Position numbers and translations under genes: made by a program. A DNA stretch of 64,000 nt from NCBI RefSeq assembly GCF_900269665.1, contig NZ_LT985361.1:6335933-6399932 (forward strand). Reading direction: 5' to 3'. The notes below the pieces were generated by a model. That model did not search any database and was not told the origin of the DNA. It saw nothing but the letters and a program-made list of their open reading frames with translations. This document shows positions 17,880-26,676 of the stretch, piece after piece. Source of the stretch: Nocardia suismassiliense (GTDB lineage Bacteria; Actinomycetota; Actinomycetes; Mycobacteriales; Mycobacteriaceae). Numbering within the stretch: the stretch's first letter is position 1; each line of letters opens with the position of its first letter.

Positions 17880-18845
17880 GTGCAGATCGGATACAAGCTG
17901 GCCGCGGAGGCATTCGGGCCGAAAGAGCTGATGCGCCAAGCGGTTCGGGCGGAGTCCGCGGGATTCGACTTCGTCGAGATGAGTGACCACTACCACCCCT
18001 GGCTCGACGTCCAGGGGCATTCACCGTTCGCGTGGACGGTGCTGGGCGCGATCGCCGCGCAGACCGAGCGGATCGGGTTGGCGACCGGGGTGACCTGCCC
18101 GACCGTCCGCTACCACCCGGCGATCATCGCGCAGGCCGCGGCGACGCTGGCGCTGGTGTCCGATGGGCGGTTCACCCTCGGCGTCGGCTCCGGTGAGCGG
18201 TTGAACGAGCACGTCGTCGCGCGGGAGTTCCCCGAGGCGCGCAAGCGCCAGGAGATGCTGCGGGAAGCACTGGAGATCATCCGCCTGCTGTGGCGCGGTG
18301 GTTATCAATCCTATGACGGCCGCTATCTGTCTTTGTCGGACGCGCGAGTCTTCGACCTGCCCGACGAGCTGCCGGTGATCGCCGTCGCCGCCAGTGGTCC
18401 GCCGTCCGCGCGCATCGCCGCCGAGCTCGGCGACGGATTGTTCGCTACCGAGCCCAAATCCGAGATCGTCGACCGCTACCAGGAAGCAGGCGGCAACGGA
18501 CCGCGGTACGCGGAGGTGCCGATGGCCTGGGCGTCTGACGAGCAGACCGCCGCAAAAGCCGTCCTCGAAACGTCGCGCTGGGCATTGACCGGCTGGAAGG
18601 TGATGAGCGAACTGCCCAACCCGGTCAACTTCGACGCCGCGTCCAAGACCGTGCGCATCGATGACGTGCTCGAGCAGTTCGCCTGCGGACCCGATCCGGC
18701 CCGTTATGTCGAGGTCGCCCAGCAGTTCGTCGACGCAGGCTACGACCACCTGGTCATGCAGAACGCCGGACCGGATCCGGACGGTTTCATCGACTTCTTC
18801 CAGCAGGAACTCGAACCCCGCTTGCGCCAGCTCACCCCGCGCTGA
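17880..18845 (+). CDS. F420-dependent LLM oxidoreductase (Fgd-like, TIGR03557 type)
   Basis: 321 residues. It resembles F420-dependent glucose-6-phosphate dehydrogenase and its TIGR03557 relatives: IGYKLAAEAFGPKELMRQAV, SDHYHPWLDVQGHSPFAW, TCPTVRYHPAIIAQAAAT, FTLGVGSGERLNEHV and a C-terminal GYDHLVMQNAGPDPDGFIDF. It probably transfers hydride between F420 and an unknown substrate. GTG at 17880 is chosen because GAGGAGG lies five bases before it; the ATG at 17841 lies within the predicted promoter. Stress-sigma control is suggested by that promoter. Confidence 0.88.
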   Translation: MQIGYKLAAEAFGPKELMRQAVRAESAGFDFVEMSDHYHPWLDVQGHSPFAWTVLGAIAAQTERIGLATGVTCPTVRYHPAIIAQAAATLALVSDGRFTLGVGSGERLNEHVVAREFPEARKRQEMLREALEIIRLLWRGGYQSYDGRYLSLSDARVFDLPDELPVIAVAASGPPSARIAAELGDGLFATEPKSEIVDRYQEAGGNGPRYAEVPMAWASDEQTAAKAVLETSRWALTGWKVMSELPNPVNFDAASKTVRIDDVLEQFACGPDPARYVEVAQQFVDAGYDHLVMQNAGPDPDGFIDFFQQELEPRLRQLTPR

Positions 18846-18947
18846 GCGCGCGCGGTCAGGCGAATCCATTCACGATCGAGGGACGTGCGGGCGGAACCCA
18901 GGTGCGGCTGATCTGCACGAACGGTCATGCGATGGGTGTTTCGTCTG

Positions 18948-18971
18948 GTTTGTTCAGGGGTGGGGCGGGTA
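18948..18971 (+). promoter_or_regulatory. Possible SigF/SigB-type promoter
   Basis: GTTT at 18948-18951 (preceded by G) and GGGTA at 18967-18971 are separated by 15 bases. This matches the core consensus but has G instead of T after GGGTA. It is about 100 bases before the L,D-transpeptidase start. Confidence 0.4.
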
Positions 18972-19044
18972 GGCAGCATAGAGAAGGCAATGGTGGTCGG
19001 TGACGACTACGGAACGGTCTTGGTGACCGAGAACCTGCCTACCC
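18967..19044. promoter_or_regulatory. Long-range inverted repeat before the L,D-transpeptidase gene
   Basis: GGGTAGGCAG (18967-18976) pairs perfectly with CTGCCTACCC (19035-19044), enclosing 58 bases that contain a smaller TCGGT/ACCGA pairing. It ends about 25 bases before the start codon, just before the ribosome site. It could be a structured 5' leader or part of a regulator site; the left arm overlaps the possible -10, which argues against the RNA reading if that promoter is used. Confidence 0.35.
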
Positions 19045-19068
19045 ACACCATCTCGAAGGGGTGGAGCC

Positions 19069-19818
19069 ATGAGGCACGTAATACAACATCTTTTCCTAGC
19101 GATCTTGGTCGTTGCGCTGGGCGCGTTCGCGTCCGGACCCGCGACGGCAACGCTGGCCGGGACGCCGCACACCAATTCGGTCGAATCGATCGGACCGTCG
19201 AACGGCGAAGTCGTAGGTGTCGCGCATCCGGTGACCATTCGATTCGGCGAGGCAGTCGCCGATCGCGCCGCCGCAGAGCGCGCGGTCGACATCCGGGCGA
19301 CGCAACCGCTGAACGGAACTTTCGCGTGGACCAACGATCGGGAAGCGGTATGGACGCCTAGCGGGTTCCTGCCCGCCAACTCCCGCATCACTGTCGGCGT
19401 CGGTAACACCCGCACCGAATTCAATACCAACGCAGGCGTTTTCGGTGACGGCAACATGTCGGATCACACGTTCACGCTGACCGTCGGCGGCATCCCGCGC
19501 ACGATGCCCGCCTCGTACGGCAAGCCGGGCTTCCGGACCCCGTCGGGCACTTTCCCCGTCCTGGAAAAGGATGAGGCCGTCGTATTCGATTCCCGGACCA
19601 TCGGCATCCCGCTGAGCTCGCCCGAGGGTTATGTCATCAACGGCGAGTGGGCCGTACGTCTCACCTGGGGTGGCGTTTACATCCACTCCGCCCCGTGGTC
19701 GGTCGGCGATCAGGGCAACGCGAACGTCAGCCACGGCTGCATCAACCTGGCCCCCGAGAATGCCGAATGGGTGTTCCACACCATCAGCCCCGGTGACCCG
19801 GTAAACCTGCACTGGTAA
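19069..19818 (+). CDS. Secreted L,D-transpeptidase
   Basis: 249 residues. An N-terminal signal sequence (HLFLAILVVALGAFASGPATA) is followed by a bacterial Ig-like domain (VESIGPSNGEVVGVAHPVTI ... TVGVGNT) and a YkuD catalytic domain from about 145. Active-site residues are visible: YIHSAPWS and SHGCINL, with the nucleophilic cysteine in the latter. It makes 3-3 cross-links in peptidoglycan or attaches other molecules to it, outside the membrane. A purine-rich AAGGGGTGGAGCC precedes the ATG. There is no lipobox cysteine after the signal, so it is probably a secreted or wall-associated protein. Confidence 0.92.
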   Translation: MRHVIQHLFLAILVVALGAFASGPATATLAGTPHTNSVESIGPSNGEVVGVAHPVTIRFGEAVADRAAAERAVDIRATQPLNGTFAWTNDREAVWTPSGFLPANSRITVGVGNTRTEFNTNAGVFGDGNMSDHTFTLTVGGIPRTMPASYGKPGFRTPSGTFPVLEKDEAVVFDSRTIGIPLSSPEGYVINGEWAVRLTWGGVYIHSAPWSVGDQGNANVSHGCINLAPENAEWVFHTISPGDPVNLHW

Positions 19819-19835
19819 ACACGCCTCGCACCCGC

Positions 19836-19880
19836 GACCGGCGCACCGCCCCGCAAAATACCGTCGGCGATGCGCCGGTC
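19836..19880. terminator. Hairpin after the L,D-transpeptidase gene
   Basis: GACCGGCGCA (19836-19845) pairs perfectly with TGCGCCGGTC (19871-19880) around a 25-base loop, 18 bases after the stop. The long loop and lack of T-tract make it a weak terminator candidate. Confidence 0.35.
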
Positions 19881-19972
19881 ACGAGCGTGAAAACCGCACC
19901 CCGCTCGGGACCTACGTGGACCGTCATCACCCAGCTCACGCATGGCTGTCACTCATGACATGATCTGGTGAC

Positions 19973-19989
19973 TGGGACATACAGTCCCA
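19973..19989. promoter_or_regulatory. Short inverted repeat before the hydrolase gene
   Basis: TGGGAC and GTCCCA flank ATACA (19973-19989), 28 bases before the hydrolase start. It could be an operator overlapping the promoter; no cognate regulator gene is adjacent. Confidence 0.25.
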
Positions 19990-20016
19990 CTGGACGGACC
20001 TCGCAGGAGTTGACAG

Positions 20017-20919
20017 ATGACGACCGCACCACGCTCGGATATCGAATTCCAGTCGCACGGCAGCACGGTTCGAGGGTGGCTGTATCGGCCGGCGACCGCG
20101 AGTGGCGCGGTTCCCGTGGTGGTCATGGCGCACGGCCTCGGTGCCGTCAAGGAGATGCGGCTCGATGCCTTCGCCGAGCGGTTCGCGGCTGCCGGATTCG
20201 CCGTGGTGGTGTTCGACTACCGGCATTTCGGCGCGAGCGACGGGGAACCCCGGCAGCTGTTGAGCATTCGCCGCCAGCTCGCCGATTGGTCGTCGGCGAT
20301 CGATTACGCCGCCGCACTCGACGGTATCGATCCAGGTCGAATCGCTTTGTTCGGAACATCTTTCAGCGGCGGGCACGTATTGCGCGTTGCGGCACAAGAC
20401 AATCGCATCGCCGCCGTGGTCTCGCAGTGCCCGTTCACCGATGGTCTCGCTTCGGCCCCCACCGTCGGATTCCGGCCGTTGCTCGCCATCGCCGCACGCG
20501 CAGGCTTGGATCTTGCCGCCGCGGCATTGCGCAGGCCGCCGGTCACCGTGCCGCTCACCGGCGAACCGGGCCGGACTGCGTTCATGAACGCACCGGACGC
20601 GGCCCCCGGCTACACCGGCCTGGTGCCGCCGAACTTCACCCACCCCAATGCCGCCGCAGCCCGGCTCGGGTTGACCCTCCCCCTGTACCGCCCCGGCCGC
20701 AGCCTGCGCAAGATCCAGGTCCCGGTGTTCCTGGGCGTCTGCCTGAACGACACCGTCGCCCCCGCCCGCCGAACCCTGCGCTACGCGGCAGCCGCCGGAC
20801 CGAACGTCGAAGTGCACGAGTACTCCGCAGGCCACTTCGACATCTACGTCTCCCCCGACTTCGACAAGGTGGTGGCCGACGAGACCGCCTTCTTGGTCGA
20901 GCACCTGCGCCCGAGCTGA
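20017..20919 (+). CDS. Alpha/beta hydrolase
   Basis: 300 residues with the alpha/beta-hydrolase fold. The oxyanion region is VVVMAHGLGAVKEM, the nucleophile elbow is LFGTSFSGGH (Ser in GTSFSGG), the acid lies near FLGVCLNDTVAPA and the histidine in EYSAGHFDIYV. FDYRHFGASDGEPRQL places it with the dienelactone-hydrolase/acetyl-xylan-esterase-like group. There is no signal peptide, so it is cytosolic; its substrate is unknown. GCAGGAG before the ATG supports the start. Confidence 0.88.
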   Translation: MTTAPRSDIEFQSHGSTVRGWLYRPATASGAVPVVVMAHGLGAVKEMRLDAFAERFAAAGFAVVVFDYRHFGASDGEPRQLLSIRRQLADWSSAIDYAAALDGIDPGRIALFGTSFSGGHVLRVAAQDNRIAAVVSQCPFTDGLASAPTVGFRPLLAIAARAGLDLAAAALRRPPVTVPLTGEPGRTAFMNAPDAAPGYTGLVPPNFTHPNAAAARLGLTLPLYRPGRSLRKIQVPVFLGVCLNDTVAPARRTLRYAAAAGPNVEVHEYSAGHFDIYVSPDFDKVVADETAFLVEHLRPS

Positions 20920-20962
20920 AGGCGGACCCGTTGAGCTGCCGCGCTCGAGACAGCGCGATCCG

Positions 20963-22720
20963 TCAAGCCGCAGCGCTCAACGCGTCGTCGCGGGAGAGCA
21001 GCGCGGCATAACGACCTTCGAGCTCCATCAACTCCTCATGCGACCCGCATTCGACCACGCGCCCGTGGTCGAGCACGACGATCTGATCCGCATCCCGGAT
21101 AGTCGACAACCGGTGCGCGATGGTGATGGTGGTGCGGTCGGCCGAGAGCGCGTCGATGGCCTGCTGAACTTCCAGCTCGGTGCGGGTGTCGAGCGCGCTG
21201 GTGGCCTCGTCCAGTACCAGGATCGGCGGGTTGCGCAGCACCGCGCGGGCGACGGCGAGTCGCTGCTTCTCCCCACCGGAGAACCGGTAACCGCGCTCGC
21301 CGACCAGGGTGTCGTAGCCGTCGGGCAGGCTCATGATGTGCTCGTGGATCTGCGCGGCACGCGCCGCCTCGTGTAGCTCCTGTTCTGTCGCATCGGGTTT
21401 GGCGAAGCGCAGATTGTCCGCAACCGTCGCATGCAACAGGTAGGTCTCCTGGGACACCACACCGACCGCGGCGGCGAGATCAGCGAAGGACAAGTCCCGC
21501 ACGTCTTTCCCGTCGATCGTGATCCGCCCAGAACTAACGTCGTAGAGCCGGGCCACCAGGTAACCGAGAGTGGTCTTCCCGGAACCGGTTTCACCGACGA
21601 CGGCCAAACTCGACCCGGCCGGAACGGTGATGTCGATGTCGCTCAGCACATCCCGGCTCTGCGCCCCATACGAGAACCCGACCTGCTCGAACCGCACCGC
21701 CCCGCTGACCTTCCCGAGCGCGACCGGCCGAACAGGCTCCTCGATATCGGGTTTCAGATCCAGATACTCGAAGATCCTGCCGAACAACGCCATCGAGCTC
21801 TGCACCTCGACCCCGGTGGACAGCAACTGCACCATCGGCCGCAGCAACGTGGTCTGCAAGGTGGTGAACGCAACCAGCGTGCCGATCGACACCAGCGGCT
21901 TCCCGGTGGTGACGGCGAGCCCCGCCGCCCAGTAGATCACCGCGGGCATCGCCGACATGACGATCGTGATGGTCGACTGCCGCCACCGCCCCGCCATGCT
22001 CGCGCGAATCTCCAGATCGACCAGCCCGCGCGATTCCCGCGCGAAACTGTCGACCAGCGCGGGTGAGCGCCCCATCGTGCGCCCGAGCAGGATGCCGCTC
22101 ACCGACAGCGACTCCTCCACGATCGCCGACATGCCTGCCATCTTTTCCTGCCGCTGCCCGGTGATCTTGCGGCGTTCACTGCCGACCCGCCTGCTGATCC
22201 AGACGAAGAACGGCAGCATGACCAGCGACACCATGGTGAGCCGCCAGTCGAGCACGATCATCGCGATCACCGCCGCGACCACCGTGGTGAAGTTCGAGAC
22301 CAGTGACGTCGCGGTGGAGGTGACGGTCGACTGCATGCCGCCGATGTCGTTGGCGATGCGCGACTGCACCTCACCGGTGCGGGTTTTGGTGAAGAAGGAC
22401 AACGGCATTCGCTGCAGTTGCGCGTAGACCGCGGACCGCAGGTCGTGCATGACGTCCTGGCCGACGGTGGTCGAGATATAGGTCTGCAGCACGCCGAACA
22501 CGCTGGTCAGCGCGGCGACCGCGACCATACCCGCGGCGAGCAGGGTGAGCAGTCCGGTGCGCCCGTGCGGCAGTGCGTCGTCGAGCACGGCGCGCAGCAT
22601 GAACGGCGAGGCCAGCGCGACGACCGAGGAGAGAAAAACGAGAGCGGCCACGAGGGCCAGCCGGGCCCGGTAGGGCCGGAACAGCCGGACGATCCGGCGA
22701 AGCTGATGCGGGGGCTGCAA
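20963..22720 (-). CDS. ABC exporter, fused membrane and ATPase domains
   Basis: 585 residues, a half-size type IV ABC exporter. Six membrane segments lie in about 15-310, followed by an ATPase with Walker A (VVGETGSGKTT), a modified signature (RFSGGEKQR), Walker B (ILVLDEATSALD) and the switch histidine (TIAHRLSTI). Such proteins export drugs, lipids or peptides as homo- or heterodimers. The start is the TTG at 22720, which has GGAAGGAGG five bases upstream. It is divergent from a MarR-type gene, with a long palindrome between them, so it is very likely under that regulator. Confidence 0.93.
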   Translation of the reverse strand: MQPPHQLRRIVRLFRPYRARLALVAALVFLSSVVALASPFMLRAVLDDALPHGRTGLLTLLAAGMVAVAALTSVFGVLQTYISTTVGQDVMHDLRSAVYAQLQRMPLSFFTKTRTGEVQSRIANDIGGMQSTVTSTATSLVSNFTTVVAAVIAMIVLDWRLTMVSLVMLPFFVWISRRVGSERRKITGQRQEKMAGMSAIVEESLSVSGILLGRTMGRSPALVDSFARESRGLVDLEIRASMAGRWRQSTITIVMSAMPAVIYWAAGLAVTTGKPLVSIGTLVAFTTLQTTLLRPMVQLLSTGVEVQSSMALFGRIFEYLDLKPDIEEPVRPVALGKVSGAVRFEQVGFSYGAQSRDVLSDIDITVPAGSSLAVVGETGSGKTTLGYLVARLYDVSSGRITIDGKDVRDLSFADLAAAVGVVSQETYLLHATVADNLRFAKPDATEQELHEAARAAQIHEHIMSLPDGYDTLVGERGYRFSGGEKQRLAVARAVLRNPPILVLDEATSALDTRTELEVQQAIDALSADRTTITIAHRLSTIRDADQIVVLDHGRVVECGSHEELMELEGRYAALLSRDDALSAAA

Positions 22721-22755
22721 AGGCGCCTCCTTCCGAGGGAACTACGTGATGAAAC

Positions 22756-22801
22756 TGAGCATGACTCATAATTGTTCCCGAAACAATGAGTTATGCTCAG
22801 A
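22756..22801. promoter_or_regulatory. MarR operator: long palindrome
   Basis: CTGAGCATGACTCAT ... TTGTT (22756-22777) is mirrored by AACAATGAGTTATGCTCAG (22783-22801) with one substitution and a two-base insertion. It fills the centre of the intergenic region between the ABC exporter and the MarR gene, so one dimer or two could repress both. It covers the ATG at 22793, favouring the ATG at 22805 as the MarR start. Confidence 0.75.
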
Positions 22802-22804
22802 AAC

Positions 22805-23230
22805 ATGGAGTCCGCCGACACCGACCTGCCCGAACTGTTCCTGCGCGCGGCCAAACGGATCCGGCGTAACCAGGTGGGCAAGCTCGCCCCGCTCGGCCTC
22901 ACCCCGGCTCAGGCCCGCGCTCTGCGCATCATCGGTCACCAGCCGGAACCGCTGCGCATGACCGACCTGGCCGACCGCCTCGGCATCGTGCCCCGCTCGG
23001 CCACCACCCTCGTCGACGCCCTCGCCGCCGCCGACCTGGTCACCCGCGCCCCGGACCCGGACAACCGCCGCGCCACCCTGGTCACCCTGACGCCCGCCGG
23101 CCAGGCCACTCTCGCCCGGATGGCCGACGCCCGCCGCGAGGCTGCCGAAGAACTGTTCGCCACCCTCAGTTCCGACCAGCGCGAAACCCTGCGAGACCTG
23201 CTGGCCACCCTCGATTCCGCCACCTGCTAG
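22805..23230 (+). CDS. MarR-family regulator of the ABC exporter
   Basis: 141 residues. The winged helix is clear: LTPAQARALRIIGHQPEPLR, MTDLADRLGIVPRSATTLVD and the wing DPDNRRATLVTLTPAG. It probably senses an exported compound and lifts repression of the divergent ABC exporter. An ATG at 22793 would add four residues but lies inside the palindrome, so 22805 is preferred; neither has a strong ribosome site and the message may be leaderless. Confidence 0.9.
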   Translation: MESADTDLPELFLRAAKRIRRNQVGKLAPLGLTPAQARALRIIGHQPEPLRMTDLADRLGIVPRSATTLVDALAAADLVTRAPDPDNRRATLVTLTPAGQATLARMADARREAAEELFATLSSDQRETLRDLLATLDSATC

Positions 23231-23401
23231 CGCAATCCGGACTTACCGGCCGGATACCACCCGGCCTACACCTCGGGCAGCAAACGGGCAGTATTCTGCC
23301 CGGAGCGACGGCGAAGTCGGCTGGACATACGCGTCTACACGTTGCTGCATTTCGGGAACGGTGCGGATAACCTGGCGATATGACCTGACGAAGGTGGGGC
23401 G

Positions 23402-24157
23402 ATGGATCGACCGGAGATGGGCTCACAGCCCGGATACGACTATGGGCGGGGGCCGCAAATGATGAAACCTGGTGTGCCGGAACAACGGTACGCACCGGAT
23501 GACCGGTACCAAGGTACTTATTCCGACTGGGTGGACCGGCAGCCCGCGCCGGAACCGGAGCCGGATTACGAACCCGATTACTTCGAAGACGAGTTCAGTG
23601 GGCTGATCGATCGGTCCAAGCGGAATCGTTCGCCGCGCCGCTGGGCGGTGCCGCTGCTCGGCGTGCTCGGCGTCGCCGCCTTGGCCGCCGCCGCCGTCGT
23701 ATTCTTCTTCGGCGGCGACGCGGAACCGCCCACGGCCGCGACCAATCCACCCCGGATCGGCGAGCCCGCCGCCTCCTCGGCCACCCAATGTACGGCCGAG
23801 CGGGTCGGCAATCGCATCAAGGGCAACGACCCCGGCAACTTCGACTCAGGCCCCGGCGCGATCTTCGCCTTCCAGCACGCGTACTACGTCGCGCGTTCCG
23901 GCGAGGAGGCTCGCGCCGCGACCACCCCGGACGCGGCGGTCGAGCCCGCGGCGGCCATCCAGCGGGGCATCGACAGCGTGCCCGCGGGCACCACCTACTG
24001 CGTCGCGATCACCCCTGGTGCGTTCGCGGGCCAGTACATGGTGGTGGTGACCGAGAACCGGCCAGGACGCCCGCCGGTCACCTACAACCCGCAGCTCGTC
24101 ACCACCACCACCGAGGGCGGGCGCACCCTCATCAGCGCCATCAGTCCCGGCCAATAG
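23402..24157 (+). CDS. Single-pass membrane protein of unknown function
   Basis: 251 residues. The first ~78 residues are polar and Pro/Asp/Tyr-rich with many acidic residues (YEPDYFEDEFS), then a basic stop-transfer KRNRSPRRW and one membrane helix (AVPLLGVLGVAALAAAAVVF). The extracytoplasmic part is a compact domain with two cysteines (ATQCTAERVGNRIKGNDPGN ... TTYCVAITPG) that may form a disulfide. This layout is common in uncharacterised Nocardia and mycobacterial wall-related proteins. The next gene, on the other strand, is unrelated. Confidence 0.75.
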   Translation: MDRPEMGSQPGYDYGRGPQMMKPGVPEQRYAPDDRYQGTYSDWVDRQPAPEPEPDYEPDYFEDEFSGLIDRSKRNRSPRRWAVPLLGVLGVAALAAAAVVFFFGGDAEPPTAATNPPRIGEPAASSATQCTAERVGNRIKGNDPGNFDSGPGAIFAFQHAYYVARSGEEARAATTPDAAVEPAAAIQRGIDSVPAGTTYCVAITPGAFAGQYMVVVTENRPGRPPVTYNPQLVTTTTEGGRTLISAISPGQ

Positions 24158-24166
24158 GCCTGACGC

Positions 24167-25300
24167 TCAGGCGAATTCGTACTTGGCGACGACTTCCTCG
24201 TCCAGCTCGATCCCGAGCCCCGGCCGCGACGGCACCTGCACCTGGTTGGCCCCGTACCGCAGCCGCGTCTCGGGGGTGAGCAGCAGTTCGAAGTTGTAGA
24301 TGCCCTTCTCCAGCGCGAAATACTCCACGACCAGCGTATTGGCCACCGCGCCGCACAGGTGGACGTGCAGGTTGTGATGCCAGTGCGGCGCCATCTGCAA
24401 GCCGAAGGCGTCGGCGGCGTGCGCGACCCGCAACCACTCGGTGACCCCGCCGACCACTCCGGCGTCGGCCTGCAGGATCGACGCGGCGCCCGCCTCGATG
24501 AGTTGCCGGAATTCCCAACGGGTCTGGTGTATTTCGCCGGTGGCGACCGGTGTGCGGATCTGCCGGGCGAGTTCGCCGTGCCCGGCGATGGCGTCCGGCC
24601 CGAGCGGTTCCTCGAACCACCACAGCTCCCGCTCCCCTGCCGCCCGCTCGAAAGCCTGAATGGCCGTGCGTGCTTCGTGCACCGAGCGGTAGGCGTTGTT
24701 GGCGTCGAGGGCGAGCCGGCCGGTGTCGCCGATCGCCTCGATCGCGGCCGCGACCCGGCGCGCGTCCTCGGCCACGCTCAGTCCGCCGACCTTGATCTTG
24801 TGATCGGTAAACCCTTGGCTCGCATTGAATTCGATCTCCTTGCGGACGGCGTCGGTCCATTCACCCTCGTCGGGTCGGTAGTAGCCGCCGGACGCGTAGG
24901 CGGGCAGCGGGGTCGTCGCACCGCCGAGCAGGCTGGCCAGGGGTAGCCCGGCGCGTTTCGCGCGCAGGTCCCACAGCGCGATATCGATGGCCGACAGGGC
25001 CCGCAGCACCGCGCCGCGACGGCCGGCGAGCAGCGCCTCCTGATACGCGCGGCCCCACAGTCCGTGCACGTCATTGTGGTCGGCGCTGAGGTAGACCGGC
25101 GCGAGCACGTCGTCGACCGCGCATTTGGTGAGCGTGCCGCCGCTCGTTCCGGCATAGGTGTAGCCGAGTCCGGTCGCGCCGGTGTCGTCGGTGACCTCCA
25201 CCAGCACGTAGTGCCGATCGGTCAAGTCGCGGTTGGACATCCGGGTCGGCTTGTCGACCGGAATGCCGACGACGCGGGCCGAGATTCGAGTGATGGTCAT
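24167..25300 (-). CDS. Enolase-superfamily dehydratase/racemase (mandelate racemase subgroup)
   Basis: 377 residues. The capping domain (about 1-125) is followed by the barrel with KxK base DHKIKVGG, metal ligands in LALDANNAY, WWFEEPLGP and TGEIHQTRW, and the Asp-His dyad of the mandelate racemase subgroup: Asp in LQADAGVVGG and His in APHWHHNLH. This subgroup racemises or dehydrates alpha-hydroxy and sugar acids. It is last in a four-gene operon, overlapping the aldehyde dehydrogenase stop as ATGA. With a 2-keto-acid decarboxylase and aldehyde dehydrogenase upstream, dehydration of a sugar acid or racemisation of a hydroxy acid is the likely first step. Confidence 0.88.
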   Translation of the reverse strand: MTITRISARVVGIPVDKPTRMSNRDLTDRHYVLVEVTDDTGATGLGYTYAGTSGGTLTKCAVDDVLAPVYLSADHNDVHGLWGRAYQEALLAGRRGAVLRALSAIDIALWDLRAKRAGLPLASLLGGATTPLPAYASGGYYRPDEGEWTDAVRKEIEFNASQGFTDHKIKVGGLSVAEDARRVAAAIEAIGDTGRLALDANNAYRSVHEARTAIQAFERAAGERELWWFEEPLGPDAIAGHGELARQIRTPVATGEIHQTRWEFRQLIEAGAASILQADAGVVGGVTEWLRVAHAADAFGLQMAPHWHHNLHVHLCGAVANTLVVEYFALEKGIYNFELLLTPETRLRYGANQVQVPSRPGLGIELDEEVVAKYEFA

Positions 25301-26676
25301 CGAGTGCTCCTCGCGGATGGGGCGGTGCGTACCGCCTGGATGTTGGCGAATTCCGTTGCGCCGTAGCTGCTCAGCTCCCGGCCGTGCCCGCTGGCCTTGA
25401 CCCCGCCGACGGGCAGGCGCGGGTCGGACTCGGAGATCCGGTTCACGAACACCGATCCCGCCGCGACCCTGGCCGCCAGTTGTTCGACCCGCCCGAGGTC
25501 ACGACCCCAGATCGAGCAGCTGAGGCCGTACGCCGAGGTCTCGGCGGCGGCCAGCGCCGCGGCCGCCGACTTGACCGGAAGCACCGCACCGAGCGGGCCG
25601 AACGTTTCCTCCTGGAAGGCAACGGAATACGTGTCGGGCACCGCGACGATGGTCGGCGGGAACCAGGCGCCCGGGCCGGTATCGCCGGCACCGCCGATCA
25701 ATACCTCGGCCCCGCCGGCCACCGTCGCGGTCAGCTGCCTGCGCAACTCGTCCCGCAGGTCGGCGCGGGCCATCGGGCCGATATCGGTACCCGGCAGCGT
25801 CGGATCGCCGACCACCAGCTTGCCGAGTTCGGCCACCATCGCCTCGGTGAACTCGGCAAAGATGCTCTGCTCCACAATGATTCGCTTCGCGGCGATGCAG
25901 CTCTGCCCGGCATTGAGGAAGCGGGAGCGCACCGCTGCCGCCGCCGCGTCGGCCACCTCGGCGTCGGACAGCACGATGAACGGATCGGATCCGCCGAGCT
26001 CCAGCACGACCTTCTTGACCGCTTGCCCGGCCCTGGCGCCGACGATCGCGCCGACCCGATTGCTGCCGGTGAACGCCACCGCCGCGATGCGCGGATCGTC
26101 GATGAGCGCACCGATCCGCTCCGGCGGCAGCACCACACTGGTCAGCACGCCCGTGCCGTACACCTCGTCGAACAGCCGCTGCACGGCCAGCGCGCAACCG
26201 GTGACATTGTCGGCGTGCTTGAGCAGCACGGTGTTGCCGATCGCGACCGCGGGCAGCATGGACCGGAAGACCTGCCAGAACGGATAGTTCCACGGCATGA
26301 TCGCCAAGAGCACGCCGAGCGGCCGGATGCGGATCTGCCCGCTGTCGGGGAATACGTCGACCGCTTGCGGTGCAAGGAGTTCGGCGACGCGATCGGCGTA
26401 GTAGTCACAGGTGAACGCGCACTTCTCGATCTCGGCGATGGCCTGGCCGATCGGTTTACCCATCTCGGTGGTGATCAGGAGCGCGAAAGTGTGGGAGTCG
26501 GCCCGCAATCGGGCGGCGAGCAGGCGCAGCCGATCGGCCCGGTCCGTGATCGGTTCGTCGGCCACGCGACGTGCGGCCGCGACGGCTCGATTGAGCAGCG
26601 CGGACAATTGATGATCGGACGTGAAAGCGTAGGCCTCGAGGGGGCTTCCGTCGGCGGGATTGATCGTGGTGATCAT
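25297..26676 (-). CDS. NAD(P)-dependent aldehyde dehydrogenase
   Basis: 459 residues, succinate-semialdehyde-dehydrogenase-like. Motifs: MPWNYPFWQVFRS, VAFTGSNRVGAIVGA, the general base in LELGGSDPF and the catalytic cysteine in FLNAGQSCIAAKR. It oxidises an aldehyde to an acid with NAD(P)+. The ATG at 26676 overlaps the upstream decarboxylase stop as ATGA, and its own stop overlaps the enolase start. In context it should take the aldehyde released by the TPP decarboxylase. Confidence 0.9.
   Translation of the reverse strand: MITTINPADGSPLEAYAFTSDHQLSALLNRAVAAARRVADEPITDRADRLRLLAARLRADSHTFALLITTEMGKPIGQAIAEIEKCAFTCDYYADRVAELLAPQAVDVFPDSGQIRIRPLGVLLAIMPWNYPFWQVFRSMLPAVAIGNTVLLKHADNVTGCALAVQRLFDEVYGTGVLTSVVLPPERIGALIDDPRIAAVAFTGSNRVGAIVGARAGQAVKKVVLELGGSDPFIVLSDAEVADAAAAAVRSRFLNAGQSCIAAKRIIVEQSIFAEFTEAMVAELGKLVVGDPTLPGTDIGPMARADLRDELRRQLTATVAGGAEVLIGGAGDTGPGAWFPPTIVAVPDTYSVAFQEETFGPLGAVLPVKSAAAALAAAETSAYGLSCSIWGRDLGRVEQLAARVAAGSVFVNRISESDPRLPVGGVKASGHGRELSSYGATEFANIQAVRTAPSARSTR

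Noticed and set aside
19936..20904. Reverse-strand 322-codon frame opposite the hydrolase
   Set aside because: Low-complexity shadow of the clear alpha/beta hydrolase on the plus strand.
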